DNA of 64,000 nt from positions 1 through 64,000 of the forward strand of contig JAEWLN010000169.1 in the NCBI GenBank assembly GCA_023457535.1, read 5' to 3'. Of the stretch, positions 43,250 through 51,296 are shown piece after piece. A program made the position numbers and the translations under genes. Each line of letters starts with the position of its first letter. Within the stretch, counting starts at the first letter, position 1. The DNA is from Bacteroidota bacterium (GTDB lineage: Bacteria; Bacteroidota; Bacteroidia; Flavobacteriales; Flavobacteriaceae). Under the pieces are notes generated by a model. That model was not told where the DNA came from. It saw nothing but the letters and a program-made list of their open reading frames with translations, and did no database searches.

Positions 43250-44230
43250 TTATCCCAGAAAACCGAGTTTTTCGCGCACGCGGGACAATACGCCATCGGC
43301 TACGGCAGCCGCTTTTTGTGCCCCTTGCAGCAATGCATGCTCTACTTCGTCCGGGTGGTCCATGTAATGGGTGTATTTTTCGCGCTGGGTTTTGAATTTG
43401 GAAACGATCAGTTCGAACAATTCCTGTTTGGCGTGGCCGTAACCAAAATCGCGGTGGACGTTTTCGTATTTTTTAGCCAATGAGGCTGTTTGCTCAGGAT
43501 CGGCGAGCAATTGATAGATCGCGAATATTTTGCACGTGTCGGGATTTTTGGGTTCTTCGAGCGGCGTGCTGTCGGTTTCGATCGACATGACCTGTTTGCG
43601 CAGCGCCTTGTCGTCGAGGAAAATATTGATGATGTTATTGGCCGATTTGCTCATCTTGCCGCCGTTGGTACCCGGAACGAGCATCGTATCCTGTTCGGTG
43701 AACGGTTCGGGCAACACAAAGGTCTCACCCATCTGATTGTTGAAGCGCGCCGCCACATCGCGGGTAATCTCGATGTGCTGCAGCTGGTCTTTCCCAACGG
43801 GCACAAAGTCAATGTCATACAGCAATATGTCTGCGGCCATCAGCATCGGATAGGTGAACAATCCGGCATTGACATCGGACAAACGATCCGACTTGTCCTT
43901 GAACGAATGGGCGAGCGTAAGTCGTTGGAACGGGAAAAAGCAGCTCAGGTACCAGGACAATTCAGCGGTTTGCGGCACGTCCGATTGCCGGTAAAAAACT
44001 ACTTTGTCAATGTCAAGTCCAAAGGCAAGCCATGTTGCGGCCACGCTCAATGTATTGTGGCGCAGTTGCGCGCCGTCTTTGATTTGCGTGATCGAATGCA
44101 GGTCGGCGATAAACAAATAGGTTTCGTTTTCGGTTTTTTTCGACAGTTCGATGGCCGGGATGATCGCCCCGAGCAAGTTGCCAAGGTGTGGCGTGCCGGT
44201 GCTCTGGATGCCTGTTAAAATGCGTGACAT
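43250..44230 (-). CDS. trpS: Tryptophan--tRNA ligase
   Basis: The 326-residue class I synthetase has the HIGH-type motif in TGTPHLGNLLGAI and the KMSKS motif in GGKMSKSANNI. Also typical are YPMLMAADILLYD and VGKDQLQHIEITRDVA. Length is normal (about 325-340). The frame stays open to 45106, but that stretch lies opposite the acyltransferase gene and is not coding here; the ATG at 44230 matches the family start. Its stop abuts the stop of dprA. Confidence 0.96.
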   Translation of the reverse strand: MSRILTGIQSTGTPHLGNLLGAIIPAIELSKKTENETYLFIADLHSITQIKDGAQLRHNTLSVAATWLAFGLDIDKVVFYRQSDVPQTAELSWYLSCFFPFQRLTLAHSFKDKSDRLSDVNAGLFTYPMLMAADILLYDIDFVPVGKDQLQHIEITRDVAARFNNQMGETFVLPEPFTEQDTMLVPGTNGGKMSKSANNIINIFLDDKALRKQVMSIETDSTPLEEPKNPDTCKIFAIYQLLADPEQTASLAKKYENVHRDFGYGHAKQELFELIVSKFKTQREKYTHYMDHPDEVEHALLQGAQKAAAVADGVLSRVREKLGFLG

Positions 44231-44247
44231 AGTAATTTTTTGATTTG

Positions 44248-44255
44248 CAAATATA
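44248..44255 (-). promoter_or_regulatory. Candidate -7 box for trpS (TATATTTG)
   Basis: On the minus strand TATATTTG lies 17 bases before the trpS ATG. The nearest TTG (44281-44283) gives a spacer of 25, slightly long. Confidence 0.45.
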
Positions 44256-44316
44256 AAAAGAATACCGTTTTGAATCTTAACAAATGCGCGGATGATGCTA
44301 TTTGAGCGCGATTCCG

Positions 44317-44324
44317 TACTTTTG
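44317..44324 (+). promoter_or_regulatory. Candidate -7 box for acyltransferase (TACTTTTG)
   Basis: TACTTTTG fits TAnnTTTG but ends only 5 bases before the ATG at 44330, which would give an almost leaderless mRNA. Confidence 0.35.
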
Positions 44325-44329
44325 AAAAC

Positions 44330-45085
44330 ATGAAATTCCTGAAATACCTTTTTTGGCTTTTGTGGCGCATCTGGTTTTACGTCCTTATGGCCGTGCCGAT
44401 CTTGGTAATGTTGCCGTTTCTGGTGCTGTCGATCGCCAAGGAGAAATGGTACCCGTATTTCTTTGTTATGGCGCGTATCTGGGCCAAAGTCATTTTGTTC
44501 GGAATGGGATTTTACTACCGCGTGGAGCGCGAGCAAACCCCCGAGCCCGGAAAGAGTTACATGTTTGTGGCCAACCACACCTCGATGACGGACATCATGC
44601 TGATGCTTGCCATCGTGCGCAATCCGTTTGTATTTGTCGGAAAAAAGGAACTGGCCAAAATCCCGTTGTTTGGATTTTTTTACAAACGCACCTGTATTCT
44701 GGTGGACCGCAAAAGCTCCAAAAGCAGGATGGAAGTGTTCAATCGCGCCGAAAAACGGCTTAAGCAAGGATTGAGCATCTGCATTTTTCCGGAAGGCGGT
44801 GTGCCCGACGATGAATCGGTTGAACTCGATGCGTTCAAAGACGGCGCATTCCGACTGGCCATCGAGCACCACATCCCGATCGTTCCCATGACATTGCCCG
44901 ACAATAAAAAGCGGTTTTCGTACACTTTTATGAGCGGAAGTCCCGGATTGATGCGCGCCAAAGTCCACGCTTTTGTGCAAACGCAAGGGCTGTCCGACGA
45001 CAAAAAAACCATCAAAGACGTCAAAGACCAGGTACGCGCGGTAATTTACCACCAGTTGCTGCGGTTCAAAAAAAAGAGCGCCTGA
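44330..45085 (+). CDS. 1-acyl-sn-glycerol-3-phosphate acyltransferase (PlsC type)
   Basis: The 251-residue membrane-associated enzyme adds the second acyl chain to lysophosphatidate. Two hydrophobic N-terminal helices precede the catalytic VANHTSMTDIMLML (HxxxxD variant NHTSMTD), then KKELAKIPLFGFFYKR and the glycerol-phosphate site FPEGGVPD. A second PlsC-like gene lies at 49434. The stop codon lies in the loop of a terminator hairpin. Confidence 0.9.
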   Translation: MKFLKYLFWLLWRIWFYVLMAVPILVMLPFLVLSIAKEKWYPYFFVMARIWAKVILFGMGFYYRVEREQTPEPGKSYMFVANHTSMTDIMLMLAIVRNPFVFVGKKELAKIPLFGFFYKRTCILVDRKSSKSRMEVFNRAEKRLKQGLSICIFPEGGVPDDESVELDAFKDGAFRLAIEHHIPIVPMTLPDNKKRFSYTFMSGSPGLMRAKVHAFVQTQGLSDDKKTIKDVKDQVRAVIYHQLLRFKKKSA

Positions 45086-45098
45086 TCGAGCGCTCTTT
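45073..45098 (+). terminator. Terminator overlapping acyltransferase stop codon
   Basis: AAAGAGCGC (45073-45081) pairs perfectly with GCGCTCTTT (45090-45098); the TGA stop (45083-45085) is in the loop. It lies before the convergent barrel gene and may serve both strands. Confidence 0.65.
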
Positions 45099-45143
45099 CT
45101 CGTCATTGCCCTTGGGCAGCGACACCTAACAAATCCTAACTAT

Positions 45144-46868
45144 CTAGAAACGGAAGCTTACTCCCGTGTAAAGACCAAAAAAATACGGTTTAAAATCGCC
45201 ACTGTCCTTGCTGAACGTGTTGATCTGGTATTTGAAGATCGGTTCAAAATTGGCTTCGAACGATTTTAAAAACCGGTAACGAACCCCAAGCCCGATGTTG
45301 GAACTGAAATGCGTTTGGTTGAGGTTGCTCGCTTTTCCGAGATCGGTTTTGAGCCCGTCCGACGTGAGCAAAATCTCGTTGTCACTTAAAAACAACGTAC
45401 TGACCCCCGCAATTACATTGACGCCAAATTTCTTGTCGACCAATGCATAGGATAACTCGACCGGCACTTCGATATAGCCCATTTTCTGGTTGATCGTCCC
45501 TGTGAACCGATCGGTTTCGAGTTCGCCCGTTGCCTGCACCAATTGCGTCCTGCCCGCTTCGTTGCCGCGTGCTGCCTGATGCCGCGCAAAGTTGAGCGTT
45601 TCATTGCCCGCAGGCATCTCTACGTTTTTGAGTCCGCCGTTGTTCAGCGAGGCGAATAATTCGACATCGTTTGTGTCATAGCTCAGCGATACTTTGTTGA
45701 CGCCGGTGCGCACGGTCAGTCGCTTGTTGATGGCGTAATTCACGCCAATGCCGTAGCTTACCTGGGTTTGGTAATCTTTGGATTTCCCTGCGAAGGTAGA
45801 ATCGATCGGAGAACCTGCCGACGTAGACCCGAAGTAAATAGGGGCAATATTCGAAGTGACTTGCCACCTATTTAATTGGGGTGCTGTGGTAACCTTTTTT
45901 TCTTTTTCTTTTAGCAATTCTTCCAACGCATTAGGCACGGCGGCAACAGCCGTCGAATCTAATTTTTTTTGATCTTCCGCAGCGGCGACAGTATTGATGA
46001 TGTCAGTTGTGTGGTTGGTCAGCTCCGTTTTTTGATTGCCCTCGGCCTGTTTGCCTGTGCCGTGGGTTGTCGCCGCCTCAGAAGATTTATGGGTATGTTC
46101 AACAATGGCTTTTTCCGCAGATGGATGGGCCGTGATTTGATTGTTTGCGCGCGTCGCCTTTGCATTTTCGTGGGCTACAGCGCTGTTGTTTACCGGTTCC
46201 AGCGCAGATTTTTTACCCGATTTATCCGGTTTTGTCCCCTCATTTTCGCGCCCGATTTGACTTCCGGCAATGACTCCGCGCGCGGTTTGTGGGTCTAATG
46301 TTCGGTCGCGTTTGTTTTGGCCGTTTGCCGGGCGGTTCTTTTGTACGAGAACTACACGTCCGGATCTATTTTCTACAGCCGATGAATTGCCCGATGTCGC
46401 ACCCGACCTTATGGATTCACCCGATGCGTTGGCGCGTTTATCTGCAGAGACGCCGGAGTGTGCCGATCCGGTTTGTACGACCGCCCGGTTTGCGTCTGTT
46501 GAAATTTGCGGTGAATTTGGCGGCGCGATCGGCGAAATGGTATCGGTTTGAACGACCGGATTTGCGATTGTTGGTGGATTTGTGCCCACTTGGGTCGTAT
46601 CGTGGTCGGCATTCGTTTGATTATCGACCACTTCTGCACCTTTGGGCAACGCTTTGTCGCCAAACCATCCCGCCCGATTGCCCACCACCATCCCGATGAC
46701 GAGTGCTGCGGCTACGCCTGCAAATTGCCACCAGATGGGAACGGCTTTGCGGTTTTTGTTCTTTTTGAGCCGCCGTTCGAGTTCGGCCCAGGTATGCTCA
46801 GGCGGATTCACCTCGAAATCCTTGAACTGCTCCTGGAACAGCTTGTCTATATTTTTTCTCTCGCTCAT
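45144..46868 (-). CDS. Anti-sigma-like protein with inner-membrane helix and outer-membrane beta-barrel
   Basis: The 574-residue protein has three parts. Residues 1-44 are charged and cytoplasmic in character (FKDFEVNPPEHTWAELERRL). A single membrane helix lies at about 45-63 (IWWQFAGVAAALVIGMVVG). A 270-residue Ser/Thr/Asn/Ala-rich low-complexity linker leads to residues about 335-574, an outer-membrane barrel with alternating strands and a terminal Phe (YTGVSFRF). There is no cleavable signal peptide. It overlaps the ECF sigma gene by 4 bases. From memory, dual membrane-spanning anti-sigma factors of this kind are reported in Bacteroides; the match is by architecture only. Confidence 0.75.
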   Translation of the reverse strand: MSERKNIDKLFQEQFKDFEVNPPEHTWAELERRLKKNKNRKAVPIWWQFAGVAAALVIGMVVGNRAGWFGDKALPKGAEVVDNQTNADHDTTQVGTNPPTIANPVVQTDTISPIAPPNSPQISTDANRAVVQTGSAHSGVSADKRANASGESIRSGATSGNSSAVENRSGRVVLVQKNRPANGQNKRDRTLDPQTARGVIAGSQIGRENEGTKPDKSGKKSALEPVNNSAVAHENAKATRANNQITAHPSAEKAIVEHTHKSSEAATTHGTGKQAEGNQKTELTNHTTDIINTVAAAEDQKKLDSTAVAAVPNALEELLKEKEKKVTTAPQLNRWQVTSNIAPIYFGSTSAGSPIDSTFAGKSKDYQTQVSYGIGVNYAINKRLTVRTGVNKVSLSYDTNDVELFASLNNGGLKNVEMPAGNETLNFARHQAARGNEAGRTQLVQATGELETDRFTGTINQKMGYIEVPVELSYALVDKKFGVNVIAGVSTLFLSDNEILLTSDGLKTDLGKASNLNQTHFSSNIGLGVRYRFLKSFEANFEPIFKYQINTFSKDSGDFKPYFFGLYTGVSFRF

Positions 46869-47407
46869 TTTGCGGATAATGAATTCGTTGTGTGCAATGC
46901 TTCTATTTTGTCTTTGAGGATCGCCCGCGCGCGCGACAGGTTTGATTTGGATGTTCCGGTTGTAATTCCCAGCATCTCGGCAATCTCCTTGTGCGCATAA
47001 TTGTCGATCACATACAGGTTGAACACGAGCCGGTAGCGGTCGGGGAGTTCCTGGATCAGGCCCAGCAGGTAATCCATCGATAAATTGTTATCGTCTATTT
47101 CGACGATTTCCTCATCGGCGATGTCTTCCGTGATCAGGCGAAGCGAATGGTCTTTTCTGTACACCTGCAAACAATTGTTGACCATCACGCGTTTGGCCCA
47201 GCCTTCGAACGAACCCGCAAATGCAAATTGGCCTATCTTATTGAATATCAACATAAATCCATCCTGCAAATTGTCCTGTGCTTCTTCGTAATTGCGCGAA
47301 TACTTAAGGCATACGGCGAAAAGCTTAGACGAAAACAGTCTAAACAATTGCTCTTGTGCCTTGATATTCTTGTTCTGGCAATCTAAAATAAGCTGCTCTA
47401 GATTCAA
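46865..47407 (-). CDS. ECF-type RNA polymerase sigma factor
   Basis: The 180-residue protein has sigma region 2 (CLKYSRNYEEAQDNLQDGF, FEGWAKRVMVNNCLQVYRK) and region 4 (LPDRYRLVFNLYVID, HKEIAEMLGITTGTSKSNLS), with no region 3, the ECF pattern. It is followed with a 4-base ATGA overlap by the barrel protein, which is likely its anti-sigma factor. It begins 24 bases after the stop of the lipoprotein gene, so the three may form one operon. Confidence 0.92.
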   Translation of the reverse strand: MNLEQLILDCQNKNIKAQEQLFRLFSSKLFAVCLKYSRNYEEAQDNLQDGFMLIFNKIGQFAFAGSFEGWAKRVMVNNCLQVYRKDHSLRLITEDIADEEIVEIDDNNLSMDYLLGLIQELPDRYRLVFNLYVIDNYAHKEIAEMLGITTGTSKSNLSRARAILKDKIEALHTTNSLSAK

Positions 47408-47431
47408 CGGTTGGGTTAGTTTTTTATCAAA

Positions 47432-47884
47432 TTACTCGTATACGGGAACAATTACATCATAATAAGAATCCTGGCCATCGGTGTCTTTTCCTGTCCATAT
47501 CTTAAACGTATAAACAGATCCGGGTGGCGCCGTGGCTTTAAACTGGTAACTGGTCACTTGTGGTTCAGGCGCCGGTTGTGCATTGGCGGCACCGTAATCG
47601 ATGACTTTGCAATCGGGTCTTTGATAGACTACCGTTTGTATGGCGACGGTTTTGGTCGTGCCGCTACCTTCAAAAAAAATACCTTTGTAAGCGTGACAAG
47701 TGGTGGGCATTTTGTAGACCATCTCAAAATCGTAGGTTTCGCCCGATGTCATGGAATAGGGCATGTGGCAACGCGCGATCGGGATAACTTCATAGTGTAC
47801 TTCCGGCTGGCTGTCATTGTCCGGGCTGCACGAGATCAGCACAAAAACGGCCAGTAAAAGAAGCGGGATTTTTTTCATTTTCAT
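47432..47884 (-). CDS. Small lipoprotein upstream of the sigma factor
   Basis: The 150-residue lipoprotein has signal peptide MKMKKIPLLLLAVFVLISCS with lipobox LISC. The mature part has three further cysteines (IARCHMP, TTCHAYK, RPDCKV), a beta-rich look and a C-terminal YYDVIVPVYE. No family is recognised. It is the first gene of a probable operon with the sigma and anti-sigma-like genes, and could be a target of or input to that system. The ATG at 47878 is an alternative start. Confidence 0.75.
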   Translation of the reverse strand: MKMKKIPLLLLAVFVLISCSPDNDSQPEVHYEVIPIARCHMPYSMTSGETYDFEMVYKMPTTCHAYKGIFFEGSGTTKTVAIQTVVYQRPDCKVIDYGAANAQPAPEPQVTSYQFKATAPPGSVYTFKIWTGKDTDGQDSYYDVIVPVYE

Positions 47885-47900
47885 TTTTTTAATTGCTGGG

Positions 47901-47927
47901 TAGATAGAACGGTTTCTGAAAGGTTGC
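47901..47927 (-). promoter_or_regulatory. Possible ECF-type promoter upstream of lipoprotein-sigma operon
   Basis: On the minus strand GCAACC is followed after 10 bases by CGTTCTATCTA, a combination that recalls the AAC/CGT elements of ECF-dependent promoters. The spacing is shorter than the usual 14-17, so this is tentative. It sits between the recA terminator and the lipoprotein start. Confidence 0.35.
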
Positions 47928-47936
47928 GTAGGGGTA

Positions 47937-47962
47937 TAAAAAAACCCGAAAAAATTTCGGGT
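47937..47962 (-). terminator. recA terminator
   Basis: On the minus strand ACCCGAAA pairs with TTTCGGGT over a 3-base loop, followed by a run of T. It begins 8 bases after the recA stop. Confidence 0.8.
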
Positions 47963-47969
47963 CGTTGTA

Positions 47970-48974
47970 TTATTCGCTGCGTTCCTTGATACGGTCTTTG
48001 ATGCGTTGTTCAAGTTCGTCGGCCAATTCAGGATTGTCCTTGATCATGGTTTTGACGGCATCGCGGCCTTGTCCAAGCTTGGTGTCGCCGTAGCTGAACC
48101 ACGATCCGGATTTTTTGATGATCTCAAACTCTACCGCCAAATCCAGGATCTCACCGGTTTTGGAAACGCCTTCCCCGTACATGATGTCAAATTCGGCCGT
48201 TTTAAAAGGAGGAGCCACCTTGTTTTTGACCACTTTGACTTTGGTCCTGTTTCCAATGACGTTATCGCCTTCCTTGATTTGCGACGACCGGCGGATATCC
48301 AAGCGCACCGATGCATAGAATTTCAGCGCATTACCGCCTGTGGTCGTTTCCGGATTGCCAAACATGACCCCGATTTTCTCGCGCAACTGGTTGATAAAAA
48401 ACACCGTACAATTGGTCTTGCTGATCGTTCCGGTGAGTTTTCTAAGCGCCTGCGACATAAGCCTGGCGTGCAATCCCATTTTCGAATCGCCCATTTCGCC
48501 TTCAATTTCGCTCTTTGGTGTCAGCGCCGCCACAGAGTCGATCACCACAATGTCGATCGCCCCGGAACGGATCAGGTTTTCGGCAATTTCCAACGCCTGT
48601 TCGCCATTGTCTGGCTGCGATATGATGAGGTTTTCGATGTCTACGTCCAGTTTTTCGGCATAATTGCGGTCAAATGCGTGCTCGGCGTCGATGAACGCGG
48701 CAATGCCACCTGCTTTTTGTGCTTCTGAAATGGCGTGGAGCGTCAGGGTGGTCTTACCCGATGATTCCGGGCCAAAAATTTCAATGATACGACCTTTCGG
48801 ATAGCCGTTCACGCCAAGGGCCAGATCCAGCCCGAGTGATCCCGACGAAATCGTTTCTACTTCTTCCACGGCGCGATCGCCCATTTTCATGACCGTTCCT
48901 TTGCCGTACGCTTTATCTAATTTATCAAGGGTTAATTGCAGTGCTTTTAATTTCGCTTCTTTTTCTGAACTCAT
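47970..48974 (-). CDS. recA: Recombinase RecA
   Basis: The 334-residue protein has the P-loop [10 protein letters not shown], the Walker [21 protein letters not shown], the L2-loop region with [20 protein letters not shown], and [11 protein letters not shown]. All are diagnostic of RecA. It drives homologous recombination and the SOS response, and acts with DprA, encoded about 5 kb away, in transformation. No clear LexA box was found upstream. Confidence 0.98.
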   Translation of the reverse strand: MSSEKEAKLKALQLTLDKLDKAYGKGTVMKMGDRAVEEVETISSGSLGLDLALGVNGYPKGRIIEIFGPESSGKTTLTLHAISEAQKAGGIAAFIDAEHAFDRNYAEKLDVDIENLIISQPDNGEQALEIAENLIRSGAIDIVVIDSVAALTPKSEIEGEMGDSKMGLHARLMSQALRKLTGTISKTNCTVFFINQLREKIGVMFGNPETTTGGNALKFYASVRLDIRRSSQIKEGDNVIGNRTKVKVVKNKVAPPFKTAEFDIMYGEGVSKTGEILDLAVEFEIIKKSGSWFSYGDTKLGQGRDAVKTMIKDNPELADELEQRIKDRIKERSE

Positions 48975-49433
48975 TTTCCTTCGTTTTTAGTGCATAAATT
49001 TCCGTAAAAATAGTGCTTTTTCAAGCCCGATGTTTTATCTGTCCAAATACTTTTTAACATGTTTGGCGGTCCAACACCGTGGTGCTGAATTAGGAACGGC
49101 GGGGCGTAACGTCTGCGAGCAGTGGTATCTGAGAAAGCAGATGCCGCATTAATCCGTTGCCGCCCGATACCATTCCTTGTCAGGCGTGTAGAACCCGATG
49201 AACCGATTTTTTCAGCACAGCCTAAAGGGAAAGGCGGATAAAAAGTTTGTATCGGAGGGACGGCTGCGTTGCGGCTCAGGATTAAAGCCCATCGGTTATC
49301 GATTCCTACAAGACAAACCTAATACATCGAATGTTGCCTCAGCGATAGATTTTCTGTAAAAAATGTTAAAATGCACCCCTTTTTCTCGGGGCACGCGGCA
49401 ATAAATTCTTATTTTTGCGTCAAATTTCGAAGC
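48975..49433. other. 459-bp intergenic region upstream of recA and plsC-like gene
   Basis: It must hold the recA promoter (minus strand) and the plsC promoter (plus strand; TATTTTTG at 49410-49417). The middle, about 49070-49320, is GC-richer than the edges and contains short self-complementary segments such as ACACCGTGGTG. No known RNA (tmRNA, RNase P, 6S or SRP) is recognisable. It may be a decayed repeat or an unknown RNA. Confidence 0.4.
49410..49417 (+). promoter_or_regulatory. Candidate -7 box (TATTTTTG)
   Basis: TATTTTTG lies 16 bases before the ATG at 49434; it would fall inside the coding region if the ATG at 49371 were used, so the later start is preferred. Confidence 0.45.
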
Positions 49434-50168
49434 ATGGGAAAAGTAGTATCGTATCCAATTTCAGCCATCGCATTTGTGCTGTTTTTTGTTGCGTTGCTCA
49501 TTTTTCATCCCATCCAGTGGATTTGCCTCAATGTGTTTGGCTACCAGGCACATAAGAAAAGCGTCGACTGCCTTAATTTTACGCTGTTGCGCATCGGGCA
49601 CCTGATCGGCAATTCTTATGAAGTAAAAGGTCGCGAACTGATCCCTGAAGGCGCTCCGATCATTTTTGCATCGAATCATCAAAGTCTATACGACATTATC
49701 TTGTTCATCTGGTTCTGTCGCAGGTGGCATCCCAAATTTGTCAGCAAGATCGAACTGGCCAAAGGCATCCCGAGTGTATCGTACAACCTGCGTCACGGCG
49801 GATCGGTCGTCATCGATCGCAAAGATCCCAAACAATCGCTGCCGGTGATCCGCAGCCTGGGCGAATACATCGAAAAACACAACCGCTCGGCCGTCATTTT
49901 CCCTGAAGGCACGCGCAGCAAGACCGGAAAACCCAAAGAATTCGCGGCCACCGGACTTAAAATTCTGTGCAAATCGGCACCGTCGGCTTACGTCGTTCCG
50001 GTCACGATCAATAACTCTTGGAAAATTGTTAAATACGGATTTTTTCCGCTTGGTCTCGGAAATCGCCTTACCTTTACAGTGCACAAGCCCATCAAGGTAA
50101 GTGAGGTCCCGTTTGACGCGCTTTTTTCGCAAACAGAGCAAGCCATCGTTAACGGAATCCAACCCTAA
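49434..50168 (+). CDS. 1-acyl-sn-glycerol-3-phosphate acyltransferase (PlsC type)
   Basis: The 244-residue enzyme has an N-terminal helix and the catalytic FASNHQSLYDIILFIWF (NHQSLYD). The GGSVVIDRKDPKQ and FPEGTRSKTGKPKEF segments follow, the glycerol-phosphate binding motifs. It is the second PlsC-like protein in the window. The desaturase gene follows 10 bases later, so the two may act together on membrane lipids. Confidence 0.92.
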   Translation: MGKVVSYPISAIAFVLFFVALLIFHPIQWICLNVFGYQAHKKSVDCLNFTLLRIGHLIGNSYEVKGRELIPEGAPIIFASNHQSLYDIILFIWFCRRWHPKFVSKIELAKGIPSVSYNLRHGGSVVIDRKDPKQSLPVIRSLGEYIEKHNRSAVIFPEGTRSKTGKPKEFAATGLKILCKSAPSAYVVPVTINNSWKIVKYGFFPLGLGNRLTFTVHKPIKVSEVPFDALFSQTEQAIVNGIQP

Positions 50169-50178
50169 ATTCAAAATA

Positions 50179-51165
50179 ATGTCAATAAAGAATATTCGCC
50201 TTGAGGTGATGCAATTTTTAGAGCCAAAAGTCGACTACTATGTGGACAATTATCTGATTCCCGTAGAAAAAATATGGCAACCCTCGGATTTCCTTCCGGA
50301 TTCGGAAAGCGATAACTTTTTCGAAGAAGTAAAAGAACTGCGCGAACTGGCCAAAGACCTGCCGTATGACTTTTGGGTCGCCATGGTAGGCGATATGGTC
50401 ACTGAAGAAGCGCTCCCTACCTACGAATCGTGGCTTATGGACGTTGAAGGCATCGACAACGTAGAGCGCAATTCCTGGTCCAAATGGGTACGCCAGTGGA
50501 CGGGCGAAGAAAACCGTCACGGCGACGTGCTCAACAAATACCTGTATCTGTCCGGACGCGTGAACATGCGCGAGATCGAAATCACTACACAACACCTGTT
50601 GTCGGACGGATTTGACATCGGAACCGGCCGCGATCCCTATAAAAACTTCATCTACACCTCGTTCCAGGAGCTCGCCACGTATGTGTCGCACAACCGCGTA
50701 TCGCAAATGGCCAAGAATTACGGCGACAAAAAACTGGCAAAAATGTGCAAGATGATTGCCGGCGACGAAATGCGCCACCACAACGCCTACAGCGAATTTG
50801 TTGCCGAGATCTTCAAGGTGGATCCAAGCGAAATGATGCTGGCCTTCAACCACATGATGCGCAACAAAATCGTGATGCCGGCCGTTTTCCTGCGCGAATC
50901 CGGAGAAAAAATCGGCAAAGCGTTCGAGGAATTTTCGATCTCTGCGCAGCGTATCGGCGTGTACACGGCCAACGATTACGTGGACATTATGCAAAAACTC
51001 ATTGATCGGTGGGACATCGCCAAAATTGGCAACCTTACGGACGAAGCTGAAAAAGCGCGCGATTACCTGATGAAATTGCCTGCGCGCATGGCCAAAGTGT
51101 CTGAAAGGCTTGTCATTCCTGCGGAAGAGTACATCTTCAAATGGGTTGAGCCGGCTAAAATCTAA
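50179..51165 (+). CDS. Acyl-ACP desaturase (diiron)
   Basis: The 328-residue soluble protein has the two diiron E-x-x-H motifs in TGEENRHGDVL and GDEMRHHNAYSEF. The family features EALPTYESWLMD and WSKWVRQWT match plant-type stearoyl-ACP desaturases, which introduce a double bond into acyl-ACP using ferredoxin and oxygen. It is directly downstream of a plsC-like gene. The ATG at 50179 fits the family; an upstream frame to 50101 overlaps the preceding gene. Confidence 0.9.
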   Translation: MSIKNIRLEVMQFLEPKVDYYVDNYLIPVEKIWQPSDFLPDSESDNFFEEVKELRELAKDLPYDFWVAMVGDMVTEEALPTYESWLMDVEGIDNVERNSWSKWVRQWTGEENRHGDVLNKYLYLSGRVNMREIEITTQHLLSDGFDIGTGRDPYKNFIYTSFQELATYVSHNRVSQMAKNYGDKKLAKMCKMIAGDEMRHHNAYSEFVAEIFKVDPSEMMLAFNHMMRNKIVMPAVFLRESGEKIGKAFEEFSISAQRIGVYTANDYVDIMQKLIDRWDIAKIGNLTDEAEKARDYLMKLPARMAKVSERLVIPAEEYIFKWVEPAKI

Positions 51166-51171
51166 TTGTTT

Positions 51172-51291
51172 TTTTGGGCGTGCCACCGCCTTCGTAAACT
51201 GCGGCGCTGTCAGGCTGTACGCTGCAAGTCCTCGCCTCCCGATGGTCGGGCTGCGGGCTTTTCGCTTCCATCCTTCACGCGGGCATGCGTT
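51172..51291. repeat. Dispersed intergenic repeat, type B, copy 2
   Basis: It begins TTGGGCGTGCC and ends CGCTTCCATCCTTCACGC, as at 40363-40475, with CAGGCTGTACGCTGC and GATGGTCGGGCTGCGGG inside. It stops only 5 bases before the ATG of the HD-domain gene, so it provides most of that gene's upstream region. Confidence 0.75.
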
Positions 51292-51296
51292 AATTC

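Noticed and set aside
44231..45106. Upstream extension of the trpS reading frame
   Set aside because: It lies opposite the PlsC gene, has no similarity to synthetases, and the ATG at 44230 matches the family start.
49070..49320. Known structured RNA (tmRNA, RNase P, 6S or SRP RNA) in the gap beside recA
   Set aside because: None of the conserved sequence signatures of these RNAs could be found.
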